A DNA stretch of 64,000 nt from Salinibacterium sp. G-O1. Lineage in GTDB: Bacteria > Actinomycetota > Actinomycetes > Actinomycetales > Microbacteriaceae. A model generated the notes under the pieces. It had not been told where the DNA came from and did no database searches. It saw only the letters and a program-made list of their open reading frames with translations. The position numbers and the translations under genes were made by a program. The stretch covers positions 183,237-247,236 of the forward strand of contig NZ_JASISV010000004.1 of NCBI RefSeq assembly GCF_030063305.1. The letters run 5' to 3'. Positions 35,590 through 42,682 of this stretch are shown one piece after another. Within the stretch, counting starts at the first letter, position 1, and every line of letters begins with the position of its first letter.

Positions 35590-35960
35590 TGGGCACTCTT
35601 CGCGAGCAGCTCGCCGACCAGCTCAGGCCGCTGCTACCTGCCGCGTGGAAGCTCGTCGACGTGGAGCGAAATGTCGATGCCACCAACACCCCGGTCGTGC
35701 AGTTGAAGCTCGGCGACATCGCAAAGACAGATGCTGCACCTCAGGGGATGTTCACCAGCACCTGGACGATCACGATTATCTCGCCGCATCAGGACATCAC
35801 GAAAGCCGAATACCAACTCGACGATGACGTGATCGATCTGCTCTTCGCGCTCGACACGATCCCCGGTGTGCAGTGGTCCGCCGCCAAGAAAGTTGCCGTC
35901 GATGAAACCCGCCTCGGGTGGGACATCACCACCGAGATGCACGTACAGAAGGAAGCCTGA
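35589..35960 (+). CDS. Probable tail terminator/neck protein
   Basis: 123-aa protein coupled by a TGATG overlap to the connector. It has an alpha-beta pattern with TWTITIISPHQDITKAEYQL and DLLFALDTIPGV, like the small tail-terminator proteins (gpU/gp17-type) preceding the major tail gene. Assigned by order and secondary structure pattern. Confidence 0.6.
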   Translation: MGTLREQLADQLRPLLPAAWKLVDVERNVDATNTPVVQLKLGDIAKTDAAPQGMFTSTWTITIISPHQDITKAEYQLDDDVIDLLFALDTIPGVQWSAAKKVAVDETRLGWDITTEMHVQKEA

Positions 35961-35962
35961 TC

Positions 35963-36367
35963 ATGCCCACAATCGCCGTAGTCCCAATTGTCCTGAAGGA
36001 TGTCCTGCTGAAACTTGGCGCGACGAACGAGTACCAGAAGCACGTCTCCGGGGTTGAACTTATCCCCAGCGCGTCAACAGTGAACTGGAAGGGCCTCACG
36101 CCCGATTCCATCTTCACCGATGTCACGACGGCGACGTGGACCTGCAACCTCAGCTTCGCGCAGGACTGGGCCACCACGGACAGCCTCTCGAAGTACCTGT
36201 TCGCAAACGAGGGAACCGCGGTGGTTGCCACATTCCAGCCAATCTCGGGCGGTGCGAGCTTCGCAGCTACGCTCCTCATCACTCCCGGGTCGATCGGTGG
36301 GCAGGTCGACTCGGTAGCCGTCTCGACCGTCACCCTCGGTGTGCGCGGCCGCCCGGTACTCACCTAA
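35963..36367 (+). CDS. Major tail protein
   Basis: 134-aa beta-rich protein with a GAAGGA ribosome site. TATWTCNLSFAQDWATTDSL and the closing VAVSTVTLGVRGRPVLT are typical of short tail-tube subunits. It lies between the neck genes and the tape measure. Confidence 0.75.
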   Translation: MPTIAVVPIVLKDVLLKLGATNEYQKHVSGVELIPSASTVNWKGLTPDSIFTDVTTATWTCNLSFAQDWATTDSLSKYLFANEGTAVVATFQPISGGASFAATLLITPGSIGGQVDSVAVSTVTLGVRGRPVLT

Positions 36368-36370
36368 ACG

Positions 36371-36880
36371 GTGGTACTTCGGATCAGCGCGGCGTCGAGC
36401 CGAGAGTATCTAGCGGTCCTCTCGGCTATTCGTGCTGCTCCGAAAGAGTTCCAGGCGCAGATCCGTATGCAGACGAAGGTGCTCGGTACCCCGGAGTGGA
36501 CGAGGGAGCTGGCGCAGCAGGCCAGCACCCGACTTGAGCATCGCGTGATTGTCGGCACGGCGCGGGTGAATGCCAGCAATCAGAATGTGCAACTCGCTGC
36601 GGCCGGCACGGGGAGGGTTCGACGTGGCGTGAAGGCTGTCGACCTTGCTGCCCCTGTCGAGTTTGGCGCGAACCGCAACCAGGTCAAGACGTACAGGCGC
36701 CGTTCGAAGAATGGCGGCACCCACGAGGTCACCCGGCACACGTCCAATCAGCTCAGGTGGCGCAAGCGCACCGGGCATGTGTTCTATCCCGCGACGGCCC
36801 GTTTCGTGCCTCGTATCGCGTCCCTGTGGGCGCAGACCGTGGTGCGCACCATCGCGTTTGCATTCGAAGGAAGAACCTAA
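36371..36880 (+). CDS. Phage tail/head-closure protein
   Basis: 169-aa strongly basic protein starting with GTG 36371. VEFGANRNQVKTYRRRSKNG and NQLRWRKRTGHVFYPAT recall HK97 gp10-type morphogenesis proteins, but the position after the major tail gene is not the usual one. Coupled to the next gene by TAATG. Confidence 0.55.
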   Translation: MVLRISAASSREYLAVLSAIRAAPKEFQAQIRMQTKVLGTPEWTRELAQQASTRLEHRVIVGTARVNASNQNVQLAAAGTGRVRRGVKAVDLAAPVEFGANRNQVKTYRRRSKNGGTHEVTRHTSNQLRWRKRTGHVFYPATARFVPRIASLWAQTVVRTIAFAFEGRT

Positions 36881-37962
36881 TGGCTAAGGGCCTGAGTCTC
36901 TACATTGGCGCCGACACGAAGGACGCGGTCAAAGGTGTCGACAAGATCGGCGACGGGCTCGAGAAGCTGCAGGACGAGCTCGGTGACACCGTCAAGGACT
37001 CCGCGAAGCTAGAGCGCAACTTCTCGGCCGATATGAAGGATCTCGAGGCCGCATCTGGGCGGGCCAGCAAGAACATCGGCGACGATTTCAAGAAGAACAC
37101 GTCCCGCGCCGGAGACTCGGTACGCGAGTTCAAGAGTGAGGCCGTCCAGAACTTCAGCGAGACAGCCTCAAGCTTCGACGGTTCACTCAGCGGGGTAGCT
37201 GACGGCATCCAGGGCACGTTCGGCGGGCTGGCATCCAGCCTCCCCCTGCCGCTCGGTGTCGCCTTCGGGCTCATCGGTGCTGCCGGTGGTGCGCTGTTTC
37301 AGCAGATGTCCGAGGACGCTGAGGCATCAAAGGAGCGGATCGTCGCAGCGTTCGACGACATGCTTGAATCGGGGCAGAAGTTCGTCAGTAATCAGTTCCT
37401 GACGCAGGCGATCGCTGACATCGTCAGCGACCCTGCTCTCTATTCCAGCGCGGAGAAGTATGCAGAGAACCTAGGGCTCAGCGTCTCGACCGTCGTCGCT
37501 GCGATGGCTGGCGCACCGGCCGAGGTCGAGAAGGTGGCCGAGCGTGTCGGGCTGGCTAACGACAAGCTCACCGAGGACTTCGCGGGATCAACCGCCGACG
37601 TGCAACAGCAGGCCGACCTACAGATCCAGGCCAATAACGACATCCTCGCCGCTGTCCAGAAACGTTCCGACGAGTACGGCACCGCTGCCGGCAAGGTGAT
37701 CGTGGCTGAGGATGCCATCTCTAAGACCACCAGCGATGGTGTCGCAGCCAACCAAAACAGGCAGGACGCCGAGACACGACGGTTCCAGAACCTCAAGACG
37801 AAGCACGACGAGGCCTCCAAGCTTGCCCCAATCGACATCCCCGTGAACCTCAGCGACCCCGGTGTTTCTGACTTCGTGACGCGAATACAGCGCGACATCA
37901 ACGACAGGCGCATCAACGTGCCGGTCGACATCTTCTACCGAAACGGGGTCACCAACCCATGA
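36880..37962 (+). CDS. Short tape-measure protein
   Basis: 360-aa protein with long predicted helices, a Gly/Ala-rich hydrophobic segment (about 110-145, GLASSLPLPLGVAFGLIGAA) and a coiled N-terminal half rich in Lys/Asp/Glu, the usual tape-measure pattern. By the rule of about 1.5 angstrom per residue it would set a tail near 50 nm. No tail-assembly-chaperone frameshift pair precedes it. Confidence 0.65.
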   Translation: MAKGLSLYIGADTKDAVKGVDKIGDGLEKLQDELGDTVKDSAKLERNFSADMKDLEAASGRASKNIGDDFKKNTSRAGDSVREFKSEAVQNFSETASSFDGSLSGVADGIQGTFGGLASSLPLPLGVAFGLIGAAGGALFQQMSEDAEASKERIVAAFDDMLESGQKFVSNQFLTQAIADIVSDPALYSSAEKYAENLGLSVSTVVAAMAGAPAEVEKVAERVGLANDKLTEDFAGSTADVQQQADLQIQANNDILAAVQKRSDEYGTAAGKVIVAEDAISKTTSDGVAANQNRQDAETRRFQNLKTKHDEASKLAPIDIPVNLSDPGVSDFVTRIQRDINDRRINVPVDIFYRNGVTNP

Positions 37963-38882
37963 CGACGATCACCCTCGATTCCCGACCGCTCGACACCGTC
38001 GACGGGATGAACCTGATCATCAACCCGTCAGGGCGTCGCGGCACGACCGGCTACACCGTCGCGGGCGGCACGATCTCGGCCGACCCCGGCAACAAGACCA
38101 GCGTCGTTGCGACCGGCTCGCCGGCAGCAGGCGCGCTCACACTCACTTTCGGTAGCACTGGCATTCCGTCGGTCGTGATCGGGAACACCTACACGCTCAG
38201 CGCCGACATCCAGTCAGTCGGATGCAGCTCGCAGTTGAAAGTGTCGGGTGCCATCGTTGGCGGCTCGGTACTCTCCGCAGTGCAGGCGGCCGGTGGAGCG
38301 ATGGCTCGCGTCTCGGTCACCTTCGTTCCGCTCGGCATCGGGACGATCACCGTCGCCGTCGTAAACGCGGTGTCTGCGACCGCGGGGCAGTCCGTCTCAT
38401 TCCGTGACGCACGAATCGGTGACGACGCGACCTACTTCGACGGGCTCACTCCCGCCGACGCCTTCCACATCTACCGATGGCAGGGCACCGCCGACAACTC
38501 GCACACCGAACGACTGGGGAAAGACCCCGACACCGAGCCGATCAGCCCCACACTGATCCTCGGATACGAAACATCCAGGGCGATCCGATCCGTCGCCCAC
38601 AAGCTCCTCTCGAGCCCGGAGAACGTAGTCACCCTCCGCCCGGCAGCACTTCGGGCAGGAACGATCCGCTACCTCTTCGACACCGCAGCAACCGCGCACC
38701 TCGCAGAACGGTTCCACGCCGAACCATCAACGATCACCCTCGACGACCCCGACGCTTTCGGTGAGATGCAGTACCTTCCCACCGGCGCATCAACACTTGC
38801 ACTCGACCCCGACACCCGCACCATGTGGACACTTACGGTCGACTTCCAAGAAGTTAGCGAAGCGGTGGTGGTGCCGCTGTGA
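37959..38882 (+). CDS. Minor tail protein with carbohydrate-binding-like insertion
   Basis: 307-aa protein. Residues about 17-160 look like a beta-sandwich of the CBM4/9-like kind (MNLIINPSGRRGTTGYTVAG, then SVSFRDARIGDDATYFDGLT, ending near DNSHTER). The C-terminal part (TLDDPDAFGEMQYLPTGAST and MWTLTVDFQEV) is typical of distal or minor tail proteins. Probably the tail tip with a host-wall carbohydrate-binding part. ATGA overlaps on both sides. Confidence 0.65.
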   Translation: MTTITLDSRPLDTVDGMNLIINPSGRRGTTGYTVAGGTISADPGNKTSVVATGSPAAGALTLTFGSTGIPSVVIGNTYTLSADIQSVGCSSQLKVSGAIVGGSVLSAVQAAGGAMARVSVTFVPLGIGTITVAVVNAVSATAGQSVSFRDARIGDDATYFDGLTPADAFHIYRWQGTADNSHTERLGKDPDTEPISPTLILGYETSRAIRSVAHKLLSSPENVVTLRPAALRAGTIRYLFDTAATAHLAERFHAEPSTITLDDPDAFGEMQYLPTGASTLALDPDTRTMWTLTVDFQEVSEAVVVPL

Positions 38883-39904
38883 TTCCAGCACCGAGCAGGC
38901 ACACGATCACCGCCGAAACCTCCACCGGCGTATGGCTGACCATCAAGCGCGCAACGATCACCCTCGACGAAGGCTGGACACCCTACGTCCAGGCCAACCT
39001 TGTGTGCAGCGTCCCCGCCGACTACGCGACCATCGACCCCACTGCGGGCCACCGAATCAGTATCACCGTCACCCACACCGACGAGGCAGGTGCCCTCATC
39101 ACCGAGAAGGTGTGGGACCTCGTTCTGCGCACCCGGAAAGTGGACAGGGTCAACGCCGAAATGACCGTCACCGCCGAGTCCGATGAGTGCCTTCTGCAGG
39201 ACTACGGACAGCGCGGCACCACCGTCATCACCTTCACCACGGGCACCGTGCAGGCGTTCGTATCCGCCCGCACCGCCGACGCGATCCCCACCCGGACGAT
39301 CACCACAGCAGGCTCCCACACGCTCGCGGTGCCCTACCCATGGGCTCCCGGAACAACAGTGTGGGAAATCATCGAAGGGCCAATCAAAACAGCCGGCCTA
39401 CGCCTATGGAGCGAAGGCGGGCAAGCGTTCCGGCTCGATGTCGCCCCAGTGTCTGTCGCAGGCACGATTAGCCTCTCCGATACCGAGAACGTCAAGCTCG
39501 CCGACGACGACATCTCCCGCGACGGATCGAACGGCAGCGGGTTCGCCAACTGCGTTGTCATCGAATACAAGTGGACAGACACCTCAGTCACGCCGAACGT
39601 GCAACGGGTCGACTACGACAGCGCAGGCGGCACCACAACGCCCCGGAAGACCCTCGTCGTCAGGTACACCGACACGAAGCCTCCCGCATCAGGGGGAGCA
39701 GCCGCACTCCTCGCACGCGCACTGACCCGCGGACGCAACATCTCTGTCACCGCGATCAGCGACTACACCGCCGCTCCCGGCAAGACAGTGAACATCACCC
39801 TCGCCGGTGACGCACCAATCACGAAGGTCATCAAGGCTGTGAGCTGGAGCTGGTCAGACGGCGACGACGACGCCACAATGAGGATCGACACCCGAGACGC
39901 CTAA
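38879..39904 (+). CDS. Minor tail protein
   Basis: 341-aa beta-rich protein coupled by GTG/ATGA-type overlap to the previous gene. VWLTIKRATITLDEGWTPYV and RISITVTHTDEAGALITEKV are frequent in second minor tail proteins of small actinophages, and the C-terminus (ARALTRGRNISVTAISDYTA) resembles baseplate-hub-like parts. It is the last large structural gene; no fibre, endolysin or holin gene follows. Confidence 0.65.
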   Translation: MIPAPSRHTITAETSTGVWLTIKRATITLDEGWTPYVQANLVCSVPADYATIDPTAGHRISITVTHTDEAGALITEKVWDLVLRTRKVDRVNAEMTVTAESDECLLQDYGQRGTTVITFTTGTVQAFVSARTADAIPTRTITTAGSHTLAVPYPWAPGTTVWEIIEGPIKTAGLRLWSEGGQAFRLDVAPVSVAGTISLSDTENVKLADDDISRDGSNGSGFANCVVIEYKWTDTSVTPNVQRVDYDSAGGTTTPRKTLVVRYTDTKPPASGGAAALLARALTRGRNISVTAISDYTAAPGKTVNITLAGDAPITKVIKAVSWSWSDGDDDATMRIDTRDA

Positions 39905-39920
39905 GGCGTAGCTTGAACGC

Positions 39921-40061
39921 ATGGCCCGACCTACCGACGACGACTTCGACCAGCTCGTGCCCGACGACGACCCGGAGGTTATCGCGGGGATGGCAGCGCT
40001 CGCGGTTCTGCGGAGCGAGGAGGGTGAGGTCGTTGACCTAACGCTCGGGAAAATTCGATGA
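39921..40061 (+). CDS. Small acidic phage protein
   Basis: 46-aa acidic ORF starting with ATG 39921, 17 bp after the tail gene, with many Asp/Glu (TDDDFDQLVPDDDPEVIAGM). No membrane segment is present, so it is not a holin. Function unknown; support is position and reading-frame composition. Confidence 0.5.
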   Translation: MARPTDDDFDQLVPDDDPEVIAGMAALAVLRSEEGEVVDLTLGKIR

Positions 40062-40194
40062 GTTTCCGAACGTGGCAGATTCTTGGGTAAAAGTCCAGAA
40101 ACCTCACCAAAATGTCAGCTATGTCTGTTAACCTCGGTGGGACAGGTCGCTTGAGACTTGCCAGGAATGTCCAGCGGTGCTGCCACCGCACTCC

Positions 40195-40977
40195 TTAAGT
40201 GGATCGGCTCCTGGAGGTCTCAAGCGGCCTGTCGTGCGTGCAGTGTGTGCACTCGTACCACGACGAGTTTTTTGCGATGTCATTCGACGGCATCGACAAG
40301 AGCCCAAGCGGGATCGGGCAATCTCCGCTACCACGACGAATCTGGTGCCAGATCTGCTTCAGGTATTGGCCTTCAACGTTGCCGAACTCATCCGGCCAAA
40401 TAGCTGCGCGAAGAAAACCTCCGTACAAGTCGGCAGCCTGGCTTTCAAGATATTGATCCGCGGACACCCAGCGCAATCCTCGCTCCATTCCAGACGGGAC
40501 CTTCGAGTCGAACTGCAGCTGGAATCTGAAGTAGGCCTCCGTCGACGTATGATCATGCCCTCGGACGTGACCGAACCGGGTGTGGATGCCTTCAGACACG
40601 CCTTTCCAATTTCGGGCCGCCCAGAGGATGTTCTTGTACATCTTTATCGCAACATAGTTGTAGAAGAGTTCACGGTTCGATGTGTACTGACCGACAACTC
40701 GGTCCTTCTGGCAATACACGTAAATGATGCGCACGTTTGAGATCGCACCGAGAACTCCTGCTGCGTATTTGCGTCTCGCGTGGGTTTTCAGATGGTCTTT
40801 CCAGGACATAACGCGATTTGCAGGCACGTTAAAGTCCGCCCGAAGGCGCGATACAGCAGCCTGAACCGCCTCCGCTGAGTCGTCGTCGACAATAAGCGCA
40901 GCCATTCCGAAGACCGGGCTCGAGCCGCCCTTATCGAGCCCTCGGTCGCCTGTCTCATCGATGTACGCGAATAACAT
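40195..40977 (-). CDS. DUF3800 domain protein, prophage cargo
   Basis: 260-aa protein starting MLFAYIDETGDRG, the conserved acidic N-terminal motif of DUF3800, with VFGMAALIVDDDSAEAVQAA and MSWKDHLKTH following. The family is thought to have an RNase-H-like fold with acidic catalytic residues and is often found as phage or defence-island cargo; its activity is unproven. It is transcribed against the late genes and is visibly richer in A/T than its neighbours, signs of a separately acquired moron. It occupies the place where a lysis cassette would be expected. Confidence 0.8.
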   Translation of the reverse strand: MLFAYIDETGDRGLDKGGSSPVFGMAALIVDDDSAEAVQAAVSRLRADFNVPANRVMSWKDHLKTHARRKYAAGVLGAISNVRIIYVYCQKDRVVGQYTSNRELFYNYVAIKMYKNILWAARNWKGVSEGIHTRFGHVRGHDHTSTEAYFRFQLQFDSKVPSGMERGLRWVSADQYLESQAADLYGGFLRAAIWPDEFGNVEGQYLKQIWHQIRRGSGDCPIPLGLLSMPSNDIAKNSSWYECTHCTHDRPLETSRSRST

Positions 40978-41094
40978 CCGGCAATCCTCTCGCAGGCGAC
41001 GAGACAAAACCAAGGACGACTCAAAAGTTATCCACAGACCAAAATCCCGAGCGGCAACGAAACCACGGGTAATGAGGGATTGGTCCGCTACAGA

Positions 41095-41119
41095 ACCCCG
41101 CATTTACCCCGCACATTCA
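41095..41119 (+). other. Integrase arm-type site (right)
   Basis: Matches the left arm site at 25363-25387 in 23 of 25 positions, with paired CCCCGCA motifs. A further related pair, ACCCCGCAGAAACCCCC at 41187-41203, lies only 15 bp from the attR core. The arrangement fits arm sites of the prophage integrase. Confidence 0.6.
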
Positions 41120-41217
41120 GTGATCGATAGCGGAATGCTGCGATACCCCCTGATCTATGAATCACTGGCATCGCGCATCCTCTGACACCCCGCAGAAACC
41201 CCCGATATCGATGGGGG

Positions 41218-41258
41218 CATAATCGTGAGGTCGCGGGTTCGAATCCCGCCTCAGCTAC
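41218..41258 (+). repeat. attR core
   Basis: Exact 41-bp copy of the tRNA-Met 3' half at 25277-25317. Only the 3' part of the tRNA is present, so this copy is not a functional tRNA. It is directly followed by the native tRNA terminator. Confidence 0.95.
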
Positions 41259-41429
41259 AGAGACAAAAAGAGGCCCCACCGTTTACGTGGGGTCTTTTGT
41301 TGTCTCGGCGGGCGAGGCGGATTGAGAAGCCGCTCGTGGGCCCCCGCTGAGCAGTCAGCCGCATTGCGCTCAACGCGCGGCCTGTCCCTTCGCTCTACCG
41401 CGCGATGTGGATGCAGCTCAGTAGGGGAG
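41239..41429 (+). repeat. 191-bp tRNA-end repeat, unit D
   Basis: Same layout as units A and B, but with the tRNA-Met 3' end as boundary: TCGAATCCCGCCTCAGCTAC at 41239-41258 and again at 41430-41449, exactly 191 bp apart. Between them lie a terminator and a body sharing 42 identical bases with unit A. Before prophage integration this unit stood directly behind the intact tRNA-Met gene. Confidence 0.75.
41260..41306 (+). terminator. Native tRNA-Met terminator, now beyond attR
   Basis: Arms 41260-41279 and 41287-41306 form a long hairpin (GAGACAAAAAGAGGCCCCAC against GTGGGG and a T-rich arm, with a few mismatches). It follows the attR core and so was the original terminator of the tRNA gene. 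Confidence 0.7.
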
Positions 41430-41449
41430 TCGAATCCCGCCTCAGCTAC

Positions 41450-41885
41450 CTTGTTCACCTAATCGCCGGGACGCGGAGCATTAGACGCGACCGATCCGTT
41501 GGCGTGGCAGCCCGTACAGCGCCGAACTGCGGCAAATTGCTGAAGTTGCGCGCTGTGGCGACGATCTGCCGCGGCTCGTGGGGTGGAATTGATGCGCGGC
41601 ATGCCTACGACGTTGCCGTAAGGGCGATCGTCATCATTCGGGTCGAAGCGGCCTTGCTCGCGAGTTCCTGGTTCGCGGCGTGATCGTCGGACTGCGACGA
41701 GAATGGCGTGAACGCCTCATAGCTGCGGCGGCAGGCGCCCTCCTCCTTGCTATGCGGTGCGGAAAACCACAAACTCCTCGCCGGCGTACATCGTTGTCGT
41801 CTGTCCGACTCTGAGCCGGACGAGCAACCGCGGTCCGCCGGAACGCGCCGCACTACTCTGGGAGCCATCGCCAGAAGGAGCTCCC
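41450..41885. other. Intergenic region without recognised gene
   Basis: No family-level coding signal was found on either strand. A minus-strand frame between about 41,470 and 41,700 gives short toxin-like fragments interrupted by stops, too weak to name. The end carries AAGGAG, the ribosome site of the SRPBCC gene. Confidence 0.45.
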
Positions 41886-42332
41886 ATGAAGATCCAGTCC
41901 AGCGTCGACGTCGACGCGGCGCCAGAGAAGGTGTTCGCTGTCTTCAGTGACCTCGATGTTTTCGCGGCAGAGGTTCCGGGCATCACCAAGGTCGAGATCC
42001 TCGCCGGCCCCGTCCAAATGCAAGCCGGCACGAAATGGCGCGAAACCCGCATCATGTTCGGCAAGGAGGCGACCGAGGAGATGTGGGTGACGGCGATTGA
42101 ACAGGATGCCTCCTACGTAGTAGAGGCGGAATCGCACGGGACGCACTACCGAAGCGAATACCTCTTCACCCCCGTCGGCTCATCGACCCGAGTGCAGATG
42201 ACGTTTGAGGGTCGGCCGCTCACGTTCGGTGCCAGTGTGGGGTCACTCCTCATGGTGTTCTTCGCCGGCGCAACAAAGAAGGCACTGCTCAAAGACATGC
42301 TCGAGCTGAAGCGGGTCTGCGAAGCGGCTTGA
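41886..42332 (+). CDS. SRPBCC family protein
   Basis: 148-aa protein of the START/Bet v1-like fold (polyketide cyclase/dehydrase family): IQSSVDVDAAPEKVFAVFSD at the N-terminus, helix-grip beta strands, and a long C-terminal helix with KDMLELKRVCEAA. Such proteins bind hydrophobic ligands in a central cavity. ATG 41886 follows AAGGAG by 6 bases; longer frames lack a site. Ligand unknown. Confidence 0.85.
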   Translation: MKIQSSVDVDAAPEKVFAVFSDLDVFAAEVPGITKVEILAGPVQMQAGTKWRETRIMFGKEATEEMWVTAIEQDASYVVEAESHGTHYRSEYLFTPVGSSTRVQMTFEGRPLTFGASVGSLLMVFFAGATKKALLKDMLELKRVCEAA

Positions 42333-42353
42333 CGAGGCTGCCGCTTCGCAGAC
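42315..42353 (+). terminator. Hairpin at the end of the SRPBCC gene
   Basis: Arms 42315-42328 and 42340-42353 (GTCTGCGAAGCGGC and its exact complement) form a perfect 14-bp stem with an 11-nt loop that contains the stop codon. There is no T-tract, so it may be a weak or factor-assisted terminator. Confidence 0.55.
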
Positions 42354-42432
42354 CTCACGCTCAGGAGCAGCGTCGAGAGATCTCCGACGGGCGCCGCACC
42401 CCGGCCTTAAAGCAGCGATACCGATTCAGTCA

Positions 42433-42458
42433 AGGGGATTGTCCCCTGTATAGGGGAC
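42433..42458. promoter_or_regulatory. Alternating AGGGGA/TCCCCT arms, possible metal-sensor operator or attenuator
   Basis: AGGGGA (42433), TCCCCT (42442) and AGGGGA (42452) follow each other so that the middle arm can pair with either neighbour. The GTCCCCTGTATAGGGGAC part resembles operators of the CsoR/DUF156 metal-sensing family. It lies in the 350-bp gap before the surface-protein gene; no gene for a sensor is near. Confidence 0.35.
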
Positions 42459-42682
42459 GTGTTAGCGTGCGAACTAGATGCCGGACCCGAAAACCCCGGC
42501 TGGCTCGACGCCGAGCCGCTACCTGAGAAGGTGATCGCTAACCCATTCAACGCCCCCGAACGTTGAGCGCACGTCTACCCCCTCTTCGTGCTTGTTCGCT
42601 CAACGACGGACGTTGTGCGCGCTCCGAACGCGCCTGCGCCCGCTCCCCCCGGCACACTTGTTCTACCCGAGAGAACCCCGCC
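42459..42682. other. Upstream region of the surface-protein gene
   Basis: No gene is seen. It contains two related segments, GAACGTTGAGCGCACGT (about 42558) and GGACGTTGTGCGCGCT (about 42607), that may be regulator sites. The ribosome site before ATG 42683 is poor (GAGAGAA, about 9 bases upstream). Confidence 0.4.

Larger units (their letters stand above)
25318..41258. mobile_element. Compact 15.9-kb siphovirus-type prophage in tRNA-Met
   Basis: Bounded by the exact 41-bp att repeats. Gene order is integrase and repressor on minus, then on plus excisionase-like HTH, replication-type genes, HNH, sigma-like factor, terminase, portal, protease-capsid fusion, connectors, major tail, short tape measure and two tail proteins; a DUF3800 gene on minus ends the element. 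Nearly all plus genes overlap by ATGA or TAATG. The size and content resemble the smallest known actinobacterial siphophages with genomes around 15 kb. No endolysin, holin or separate small terminase is recognised, so lysis competence is doubtful. Confidence 0.92.

Noticed and set aside
41470-41868. Minus-strand PIN/VapC-like toxin remnant
   Set aside because: Fragments such as QIVATARNFSNL are short, lie in different frames and lack the acidic catalytic residues.
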